Source of the DNA: Acrasis kona
Lineage: Eukaryota; Heterolobosea; Eutetramitea; Acrasida; Acrasidae
Assembly (NCBI GenBank): GCA_026419775.2
Contig: JAOPGA020000797.1
Coordinates: 1-64,000, forward strand
Direction of reading: 5' to 3'
Length of the DNA stretch: 64,000 nt
Below, piece by piece: positions 56,601 to 64,000 of the stretch (positions are counted from its first letter, which is position 1; each line of letters opens with the position of its first letter). The position numbers and the translations under genes are program-made. Under the pieces are notes generated by a model. The model did not search any database. It was not told the origin of the DNA and was given only the letters and a program-made list of their open reading frames with translations.

Positions 56601-57684
56601 ACCACTTGTTTGCTTGAAAAGTGTGATCGAAGGAAACTTTTATAACCTTCTTGACGCCAGCCACCACTTGAACGACCAGGTGGTTGCCTCTAAACTGTAA
56701 TTCCAACCCATTTTGTTTACGATCGAAAAATGAGAAGAAGCGGAGCGGACTGCCATGTGAGGCCCTCTCTAATCTTATCCAAGAGCAAAACGTATAACCA
56801 TTTCCAGGGAAGTAAACATTGTCCATGATCAAACCACCTTCCTTTCCATCAAAATCGAAGAAACTTGATGGGCAAGTGTTGCGCGTCATCTTTCTCAAAA
56901 CTTCTAATATTTTTGGAGACAAGTCTTGGTTTAGGGATTCTTCGTCAGCCTTCATCAACCTTATTAGCCCTGAAAAATTGAGTTGATCGTTGCTCATAAA
57001 GGTCAAACATACCCTTTAATTCGTGAACTCTAATGCTAAAGGAGCCTAGCGTTCCGACTAGGTTGATTGCTTTTTGTACTGTATTTACAGGCAGGGGTAC
57101 ATACCCTGTCTCGTTTTGAACTTCGCCTCCAACACTTTTTGTACATTTTGTTAAAGTTGTTACGATGGTATCAATTAATCCAACAGTGCTGCATAGAGCG
57201 TTGTCAACGGTACAACCTTCAAGTAGCTCCATGAAAGTATCGAGTATCTCATTTTGAATGTCCTCTGTAAAATAGGGCAACGCCTTGAAGATCACGTTTG
57301 CTGGACCTGTATTTCTGAAAATGTAGTTTTCTCTAGGATCAAAAACCCCACCAACAAGCTATAAAATGTTAGATGAAGGAGAAATTGATCCTTACAGAAT
57401 TCATTAAAGTAGTTGATACTTTTCGTAATAGCTGTTCGTTACCCTGATAACCTTTGACTTGTTCTAAAAGTCTGGCATCATCAGGGTTATTTTTAGTATG
57501 AGCAAGCACCTGTGGGTCCATCTAAAAATGAAGGACAATTAATGAAATTGTGCTGTCAAGTTTTGTTGCTCAACCTTGTGTTGTAAAAAAGGCTCTCATC
57601 AGAAAGGAAGGTGACGCAATGAATCTTTTGATCAAGAAAGTTGAACATGAGGGATTGATGATTATAACTAGCAGCACCCAACAT
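50614..57684 (-). CDS. BEACH-WD40 protein (neurobeachin/LRBA/NBEAL-like), about 2312 aa
   Basis: Exons are 57575-57684, 57396-57521, 57013-57358 and 50614-56969 (introns 53, 37 and 43 nt). The N-terminus is followed by a concanavalin/LamG-like domain near 56400-56860 (GYTFCSWIRLER, KWYFISVTHNKRF) and armadillo-like helices. A PH-BEACH segment lies near 52800-53050 and a BEACH domain near 51860-52700 (NFEYLIMLNTFANRTYNDL, YPVFPW, PFTTFSIQLQSGQFD). C-terminal WD40 repeats end in LVSGSLDCTVVIY and VLSGGADGSCLIHS. LamG, PH-BEACH and these WD repeats indicate the neurobeachin branch, which governs vesicle traffic and lysosome-related organelles. Exon 1 needs one more base in the A6 run 57585-57590 (plus strand) to join; then MLGAASYNHQSL... 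reads through and the length is divisible by three. Otherwise translation could start at 57521 (MDPQVLAHTK). Confidence 0.88.
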
Positions 57685-57713
57685 AATAAGTAAACTATAA
57701 CAAGCATGATAAT

Positions 57714-58942
57714 TTATTTGCAATAAGTCTCCTTAAACCTGTCCTTCTTTTCTCTTCTCAAATAATACAAGCTCTTCTTGGCGACGAATTCGTCCATAAA
57801 AGTTTTAACATCCCCTTTCTGATCCAAGAATCTCTCCCCAATGTCTTCGCTCTCCTTATCGACTTCGTCAATTTTTCTTTCAAAAATTAGAGAGTACTTA
57901 GAAAATAACACATACCGGTTCAACATTGACAGAAGGTTTTGAGGGGAATATCTGGTCGCAATTTCATTTTGAACGACGGCCTTCTTGTTATACTCGTCTT
58001 GTACAGTCTGTAATGTTTGCTGCTTTACAATTAGTGGTTGCTTCTTCTTTGCGACTTGCTCTTCCTTATTAATGTTACCCATCGCAATAGCCATGTTGGC
58101 GTCTCGCAAATCTTTGTGTATCTTCTTCAAGTTCTTGACGTATGTCAAATTGTCGAAGAACTCATTAAATTTATGTTGGTTAGCGTCGTTAAGCATGTCC
58201 TTTATTTCATCATCGGTCAAGCGATCAACTTCCTCAAAAGTATTTGGTATGGGTGGAATTGGTATTCTAGTGTCTACTTTGACAGGTGGGGGAGAAGGGG
58301 TGCTGGATGCAGGTACAGGAGAAGGTGTTTGGGTCAGATAAGGGTTTGGAGGAGGTTGATATCCGTTGGTTTGAGTAGGTGGTGGGGGCATGTATTGTGG
58401 ATAGGGTGATTGTTGGTTAAGTGTTTGTTGTACATCAAACGTGGGCGGTGCGTACGATGTAATTCTTGGAGGAATTTTTATAAACTCCTGGAAGATCTCT
58501 GAAAGCATGTCAGCAAGATTCATCTGTTGACTCCAACTATTTGGGTTAGGGTGGTTAACGAGAAGTATAACGCTACTTTCTTAATTTAGGATGAATCACT
58601 AAGCTGTTGTGGTCTAAAAATTGATGCTCAGCTCTTGCCATAAGATTCACTACAGGCGCTTGTGTTGGGAAATTTGGTCCAAGAGTTACCCTGAAATTTA
58701 GTTGTGCATTGTTCTTTAATATGACGGGCACATCAAATACAGAACGATCATGCGATACTATTCTTGTATTGGGATATCTTTTGACAACTGTATCGACCTG
58801 CATGCTTCTTCTACAAAGGGTGGGAAAAAGTAAACCATAATTTTACGTACAATCTCATGGTGTCATTGGCATTATAGAAACTTCCCGACATGTTGGGGTT
58901 CGGATACCCAAACCCTCTTCCGACAGATGTTGTTGGGTACAT
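57714..58942 (-). CDS. VPS37: VPS37 (ESCRT-I subunit) with N-terminal UEV-like domain, about 370 aa
   Basis: Exons are 58851-58942, 58577-58810, 57916-58539 and 57714-57876 (introns 40, 37 and 39 nt). It is part of ESCRT-I with TSG101/VPS23 and VPS28, sorting ubiquitinated cargo into multivesicular bodies. After MYPTTSVGRG comes a UEV-like domain (RYPNTRIVSHDRSVFDVPVI, GPNFPTQAPVVNL, LDHNSLVIHPKLRNW) as in VPS37A. A Pro-rich linker follows, then the mod(r) coiled coil (EEVDRLTDDEIKDMLNDANQ, KFNEFFDNLTYVKNL). It ends MDEFVAKKSLYYLRREKKDR, the family's C-terminal motif. The last intron (57877-57915) is 39 nt and contains no stop, so an unspliced read would insert 13 residues unnoticed. The gene lies 29 bp upstream of the proposed BEACH start, same strand. 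Confidence 0.87.
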
Positions 58943-59139
58943 TTATTATTTTTGATGGTTCTAAATTGAAAGTCACGGTCAACTACAAGATATTGCGACT
59001 TCTTAAGTGATTATGCTACCATGTCAGTGCTAAACAAATGTGTCCTTGAATTTGATGAGTTTAAGGGCTGAAGCTCTAGTTTATTTTAGCGGATATGCCA
59101 ACCAAATTTAGGTAAATTGTAAGTAAACTAAAAATAAGC

Positions 59140-59887
59140 ATGACAGAGAAGTAGGTCTCCTTTCCTCATCCTTTGTGCTAACACGTAATAGACAGACAGA
59201 TATTGATGGGAACCAGGTATCCTCCAAGCAACCCAACGATAAGAAGGACGAAAACGAACCAAACAGCGCTGCTAAACAGGAAGAAATAATGAATGAAATG
59301 TTGAGCAAAGTGGAACACCCCTTCGAACCAGATCAAGTAAGAAAAAGCCTTTATGTTTTGCTAATCTATAGATTGAGGAATTAAAAAGCCAGTTCAAGAT
59401 GTTCGACAAAATGAGAGACGGAAGAGTGCCCATGAAGGACATGTTAAGTCTTATGAATACATTTATCGGTCTTAAAGTCGTTCAAGAGGAGCTTCTTGAC
59501 TGGATCAACGAACACTCACCAAGCTTGATAGACGAGCAACAAAAGGAAGCCACATTGAGCAACGTAAGAATTGATTTTGGAACATTCATTCGCATTCTCG
59601 GCGACAGGTTCATAAAGGACAAGGATCAAAAGGTTGTTACAAACAGAGACTTGTTCAACAAGTTTGATTTGAGCGCCAACGGTGTTGTGGGTAGATACGA
59701 ACTACAACATTTGTTCAAGAACATGCTAGGTGTTAATTTGACGGAGCAAGAGGTTACCGACATGATGAAAGACACTGATGTAAATTCTGACGGTTTTATG
59801 GAATTTGACGAGTTTGAACAATTAATGAAGAAACTGTTCACAAACGATGGAGAGTCAAAAAAGTCAGCCTCAACACCATCCAAATAA
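59140..59887 (+). CDS. EF-hand protein, calmodulin/calcineurin-B-like (223 aa)
   Basis: Exons are 59140-59150, 59192-59336 and 59372-59887 (introns 41 and 35 nt); the first exon has 11 nt (MTE plus two bases). A hydrophilic N-terminus (DKKDENEPNSAAKQEE) precedes four EF-hand regions. The loop DKMRDGRVPMKD (EF1) is weakly conserved and EF2 is degenerate. EF3 has DLSANGVVGRYE and EF4 has DVNSDGFMEFDE, both with good ligand spacing. Ca2+ binding at the two C-terminal hands is therefore likely. The C-terminus is Ser/Lys-rich. A sensor or regulatory-subunit role is inferred; the partner is unknown. The start is 197 bp from the divergent VPS37 start. Confidence 0.8.
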
Positions 59888-59999
59888 ACATTTTTAAAAT
59901 AAGTATGATTTCTTAATCCGATGCTCTCTGCTTTTTTGTCAAACAAGTAGGATGATTGTGTAATGGTATTGAAATAAATACAATACTTTATTTTTACAA

Positions 60000-61535
60000 T
60001 TACTCAAAGTGTTTGGAAAGTAAAGAATCAAACAGGGAATCTTTATCTTCAACTTGAGCTGGTGGTGGTGTTAGGGGTGAAGTATCTTGTTGTAAAGTAG
60101 ACGAATCTATTTCTTCATAGGCAACGTGCTGCTGTTGTAGTTGATCAAACAATGATATGGTGTCCTGTCTGTCTTTTTCATAGTCAAACTCTGGTTGTTG
60201 TTGTTGAGTGGTTTGTGTGACATCTTCAGGTACTTGATCAATGACATCATGATGTGAAATGTGTTCCTCTTGGTAAGTGTCAGTATGTTGATTATCAGGA
60301 ATATTCTGATCTATAAAATGCTCTGGTTGAATATTAACGTTGTCTGAAAGTAAATCAAACTCCTCCGCCACTCCATCTATTTCATCAAGCAGTGGATCCT
60401 CATTAAAGTGTTCAAATGTAGGTACCCTCGATGTTGTTTTGACTTTTGCCAGTCTCATCTCAAGCTCATTTAGTATGGAACTTTTTGGTGCCTCTTCTTC
60501 CTTGGCAGGTGGTAACTGTTCAACCACATCCACTACTGGAGGCGCTGTCGCGACGTCATTGCTAGGAGGAGCGTGATTCGAAGACCACGTGTCATGATGA
60601 GTGTACTCCATTGACGAAGGTACTGTTGGTGGGGGTGGTTCATAATGTGAATGTTGTAAGTGGTGTTGGTACATGTGATAAGTATGAGGAACATATGGTG
60701 TGTCTTCTGTCACAACAGGATAAGCTGCATAATCAATCTGATAGGAAGGTATGTGGAAATCATTTTCTGTGGGAACGGTTGATGATATTGGATATACGCT
60801 TGGAGCGCTGGGTTCAATCGCTGCACGTTGAGATGGTTTTTCCTTTGGTAACCAATGGTGATCAAGTTGAACATAGTTCTCCTCTGCTATAAGTCGTACA
60901 TACTTTGCGATCTCTGCAGTAGTTATTTTGGAGCTGAGCAATTGTTTGATTTTTTCGTTAACCGACAATTCATAATCTCTTGATGATTTTTCAATAAAAT
61001 CTGTCCCATATTTTAATTCAAACTGTGACCTCATCTGCTGGTATTCTTCAATCTCCAGATACTTGGCAGCGAAGATTATTGTTGAAACTGGTTCAACTAT
61101 GTCATAAGGACATGTTCTACAAAATTGAGACCAGATAATGGGAACGGCTTACGTCATCTGCTCAAGCATGTATTTTCTTGCTCTTAATAGTTCTAACAAA
61201 GGCCCCATCAAATCAATTGCTTGTAAGAAGTTGAGATCGTGTATGATTGATTCAACTTTGATGCGAACTGCATCATGTTTGTTTTCTCTTAAGAGCTGTG
61301 CCACGTTAACCTTCTCAAATTTGATTTCTGAAGACTTTTTATTCTTATAGTGAGCAGATCTTATCATACAGGTGTCAATCATTCTAACACTTCCACCATT
61401 AGGCTACAATTAAAACAAATCAACTCACAGCTTAACGATATCAAATTTCTCTGGCTCGTTTGATCCCCAAACGTATCCTATAGCCCCTGATACTGCACCT
61501 GATGCCCACTCTGCGGCGCCTGATACATAGTCCAT
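60000..61535 (-). CDS. IST1: IST1 family ESCRT-III regulator (about 486 aa)
   Basis: Exons are 61429-61535, 61153-61389 and 60000-61116 (introns 39 and 36 nt). IST1 binds ESCRT-III and VPS4 and tunes membrane scission. The helical core is recognisable: KFEKVNVAQLLRENKHDAVR then IKVESIIHDLNFLQAIDLM, the family's 'aRirvEhiirE..l.eAmeil' block. Next come EPVSTIIFAAKYLEIEEYQQ, FELKYGTDFIEKSSRDYEL and VNEKIKQLLSSKITTAEIAK. A long Pro/Gln/His-rich tail carries acidic clusters; its C-terminal end (DSLFDSLLSKHFE) could be a MIT-interacting motif. The N-terminal exon (MDYVSGAAEWASGAVSGAIG) is Ala/Gly-rich and unusual for the family. For intron 1 the 39-nt option is used; a 25-nt acceptor would break the frame. 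Confidence 0.85.
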
Positions 61536-61817
61536 TTTGAATGTTCTATTTTGAAGTAATAGAAGGAACCTAATTACAAAAGAGAAGTTGAACACGTATT
61601 TCTGTTAGTTGGGATGAATGATAATTAGATTCAAGATACAGTCGAAGATGATACCAAACTACGAATATAATATAATATATGTATATATTATAATAACTTT
61701 TGTAAATTATGAAATGTTCAATTTAAACCTATTTATACTGTACAATCCATTCCTTGAACCTTGCATTAAATATTGTAAGAACCGGAACTCGAACAAACTT
61801 TAACACACCAATATACC

Positions 61818-62609
61818 ATGAACAAGGAAAAGCACTTTGAGAACTATCTACCTGGAAAGAGTGCCCTTGACGACGCGATAAATTATATACAAGATTCAGA
61901 GACGAGTGAGGCAAAGGAATTGTGCGGTGACTCAGCGCCAGAGTCGTCATTCGCCTTTTCTTATAACCATGGAATAACACCACAGCTTCAAAACATAGTA
62001 TCAACAATAAACTTGGGCTGCAAAGTGAACCTAAAAGCCATAGCTCTTCGCGCGAGAAATGCTGAATATAATCCTAAAAGATTCTCTGCTGTTGTCATGA
62101 GGATAAGGGAACCCAAAACAACGGCCCTAGTGTTTCAAACAGGAAAGATGGTTTGCACTGGGGCTAAATCGGAGGACGAGAGCAAGCTTGCTGCAAGAAA
62201 ATATGCACGCATAATACAAAAGTTAGGGTATCCCGTAAAGTTTCTTGACTTCAAGTTACAAAACATTGTGGCCAGTTGTGATGTTGGGTTTCCAATTAGG
62301 TTAGAGAAACTCACAAAAGCGCACGGCACTTTTAGTTCATATGAACCAGAATTATTCCCTGGTTTAGTGTATAGAATGATTGAACCAAAGGTTGTCCTGC
62401 TAATATTTGTATCAGGTAAAATCGTACTGACTGGGGCGAAAGAAAAAGATCACATATACGAGGCTTTTGACCAAATCTATCCCATCCTGCTTGACTACAG
62501 AAAAGAAGATAATGAGGACATATTTACAAACGACAGTAGTGATGAATTTGAAGATCAAAGTACATATGATGAGTTTGCGCTGGATACCAATAAAGAAATT
62601 AATTATTAA
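61818..62609 (+). CDS. TBP: TATA-binding protein (263 aa) with acidic C-terminal tail
   Basis: This is the saddle-shaped core promoter factor of all three RNA polymerases. The two direct repeats are clear. Repeat 1 spans about residues 55-140 ([51 protein letters not shown]). Repeat 2 spans about 143-230 ([49 protein letters not shown]). DNA-intercalating aromatic positions and the GK(M/I)V/CTGAK strands are kept. Unusually, about 33 acidic residues ([18 protein letters not shown]) follow the core, where TBP normally ends. Single exon. The 282-bp region upstream is shared with the divergent IST1 gene and shows only AT-rich runs (TATAATATATGTATATATTA near 61670). Confidence 0.96.
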   Translation: MNKEKHFENYLPGKSALDDAINYIQDSETSEAKELCGDSAPESSFAFSYNHGITPQLQNIVSTINLGCKVNLKAIALRARNAEYNPKRFSAVVMRIREPKTTALVFQTGKMVCTGAKSEDESKLAARKYARIIQKLGYPVKFLDFKLQNIVASCDVGFPIRLEKLTKAHGTFSSYEPELFPGLVYRMIEPKVVLLIFVSGKIVLTGAKEKDHIYEAFDQIYPILLDYRKEDNEDIFTNDSSDEFEDQSTYDEFALDTNKEINY

Positions 62610-62652
62610 TGAATCATTGTGACACAATAATTTGTAACAATCAACTAACAAC

Positions 62653-63240
62653 ATGTCCCAGAGAGCACAGAACATTGTGTCATTTTTAAAGTTTTGTGGA
62701 AAGCTTAAACATTTGTTGCGTACGGGATGGGTGGATCACAAAGTAAACAACCCAGAAACGGTGGCAAGCCATATGCACAGGATGGGCATTATCTCAATGC
62801 TATCGCCCGAGGTCGGAGTCGATAGAGAGCGATGCATAAAGATGTGTTTAGTGCATGATATCGCCGAAAGTATCGTTGGTGACATTACACCCCATGCAGG
62901 TGTAAGTGATGAGGATAAATATAATCAAGAAAAGTCTGCAATGGAAAAATTCAAAGCTTTACTCCTAAAGGATATTGATCAGAACAGCGAAGAGAATAAA
63001 GAGTTCGTTCAACATGTCGAAGAATTAATTCAACTATGGAATGAGTACGAAGATTTATCAACACCTGAAGCCATCTTGGTCAAGGACATTGATCGCTTCG
63101 ATATGATTTTACAAGCTTTGGAGTATGAAGACGATCAAAACACAAAATTAGAAACATTTTTTAATTCAACCAATGGAAAGTTTAAAACAGACTTCATCAA
63201 GGACCTAGCACAAGCAGTATACCAACAAAGGAAAAAGTGA
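62653..63240 (+). CDS. HDDC2: HD-domain 5'-deoxynucleotidase, HDDC2/YfbR-like (195 aa)
   Basis: It likely hydrolyses deoxynucleoside 5'-monophosphates. The HD metal-binding set is present: His in ETVASHMHRMG, the His-Asp pair in LVHDIAESIVGDITP, and the distal Asp in VKDIDRFDMILQALEYE. The glycine/proline signature HAGVSDEDKYNQEKSAM matches the HDDC2 subgroup. The length is that of the family. Single exon, cytosolic. The stop lies 7 bp from the stop of the convergent two-component gene. Confidence 0.93.
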   Translation: MSQRAQNIVSFLKFCGKLKHLLRTGWVDHKVNNPETVASHMHRMGIISMLSPEVGVDRERCIKMCLVHDIAESIVGDITPHAGVSDEDKYNQEKSAMEKFKALLLKDIDQNSEENKEFVQHVEELIQLWNEYEDLSTPEAILVKDIDRFDMILQALEYEDDQNTKLETFFNSTNGKFKTDFIKDLAQAVYQQRKK

Positions 63241-63247
63241 ACCTGAT

Positions 63248-64000
63248 TCAGTCGTCAGCTGCATTCTTCATTCGCCTTCTTTCTTGTATCAAGTTTAATA
63301 AATGTGTCGGAACCACTGGCTTTGAAACAAATTCATTCATATACTCTAAACACGCCAATTGTTCTTCACGGTCTACGCTCGCCGACAACCCTACTATAAA
63401 AACTTGATTATGTCGTGCCACGCGATTCTCTTGTTCCCACTGTCTAATTTGCTTTGAGCACTCCACACCATCTAATCTAAAAAATAATTGTCAGTAATTT
63501 CGCATGATTCACACTTACTTTGGCATGTAATTATCCATTAAAATCATGTCATAGTGACCAATTCCATTTTTAACCACAATCTGATATCCTTCTAATCCGT
63601 CGCAAGCAACATCGACATGGACGTCATTTACCTTGCGAAGGGAGTGCAATAGGAGTTTTCTGTTAATTTCATGATCTTCTACGATTAAAATGTTGAACTT
63701 TGCTGGGTCTTGACCAACAAAGGAGGGAGAGGAACTCTTTGGTGTATTTGGTGTAAAGTGCGCTGCTTGTTCATGACCTCTGCGGACTTGATCATCCTGC
63801 AGTAACTGCTTAATGTGTGTGAACAGGGTATGATATTTGATTGGCTTCCGTAGATATTCAATCTTGCAGTCAGGTATTCTTCTTGACCACTCATTTGGTG
63901 TCCCCAAAAGTAGAGCATAGTTGTATTTTGTTACAACCGGGAGATCGAAAAGAACATCTATAATTAGCACGTCGCATTGATCTGGTTGATCATATTGAGA
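63248..64000 (-). CDS. C-terminal part of a two-component protein with tandem receiver domains (hybrid histidine kinase?), truncated by window edge
   Basis: Exons are 63519-64000 (open at the window edge) and 63248-63476 (intron 42 nt). The C-terminal receiver domain is complete: the acidic pair in FNILIVEDHEIN, the phospho-acceptor Asp in DMILMDNYMP, the Ser in VGLSAS and the Lys in FVSKPV. Upstream is a second receiver-like segment (QCDVLIIDVLFDLP, ALLLGTPNEW, YLRKPIKYHTLF). It keeps the strand pattern and the KP motif but its phospho-Asp loop differs, so it may be a non-phosphorylated pseudo-receiver. The arrangement is typical of the C-terminus of hybrid histidine kinases. The kinase core would lie beyond 64000. 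Confidence 0.85.

Noticed and set aside
1..64000. tRNA, rRNA, CRISPR or prokaryotic operon features
   Set aside because: No cloverleaf-type T-loop motifs in context, no rRNA-like sequence and no regularly spaced repeats were seen by eye; gene structure is eukaryotic.

Overview
The window is nuclear DNA of a unicellular eukaryote. It holds spliceosomal introns, a Mediator subunit, SF3B1, TBP, a BRM-type remodeller, ESCRT subunits, VPS13 and LINE-type reverse transcriptase. Kinesin-9, katanin p60, an ARL16-like GTPase and a QRICH2-like protein point to a lineage with cilia or flagella. The RCC1/EGF/kinase receptor and hybrid histidine kinase output fit a free-living amoeboflagellate, possibly heterolobosean; that placement is inference. 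No tRNA, rRNA or CRISPR was seen.

The genome is very compact. I resolved 45 introns by splicing frames together; all are 34-53 nt, most 35-43 nt, with GT...AG ends. Several genes therefore have short first exons, and some small genes (GPX, ARL16-like, VPS37 N-terminus, a mitochondrial PPR N-terminus) appear only after splicing. Neighbouring genes are often separated by tens of bases, and two convergent pairs share stop-codon bases.

Layout. 1-4000: transposon graveyard (LINE fragments in tail-to-tail fold-back next to a decayed, possibly hAT-like CDS, AT-rich and degenerate repeats, one small ORF). 4000-15000: unknown membrane protein, ARL16-like GTPase, DUF4795/QRICH2-like coiled-coil protein, MED22, TPR protein, mitochondrial PPR protein, two unknown proteins. 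15400-20500: RCC1 protein, katanin p60, glutathione peroxidase, small mitochondrial PPR-like protein. 20700-30757: VPS13 (about 3283 aa) with unusual inserts. 30788-38720: mitochondrial TPR protein, secreted Thr-rich/Cys-rich protein, RCC1-EGF-TM-kinase receptor. 38772-50581: SF3B1, kinesin-9, GPI-type serine protease, BRM/SMARCA ATPase. 50614-64000: BEACH/WD40 protein, VPS37, EF-hand protein, IST1, TBP, HDDC2, and the C-terminus of a two-component protein.

Functionally, the window mixes membrane trafficking (VPS13, BEACH, VPS37, IST1), cilium/cytoskeleton (kinesin-9, katanin, QRICH2-like, perhaps ARL16 and the TPR protein), nuclear gene expression (MED22, TBP, BRM, SF3B1), mitochondria (PPR, TPR) and cell-surface/signalling proteins.

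Four otherwise intact genes (ARL16-like, RCC1, VPS13, BEACH) each need one single-base correction, and the receptor kinase needs two, to read through. Most corrections fall in homopolymers and each restores a CDS length divisible by three, so consensus errors of the assembly look likelier than pseudogenes.
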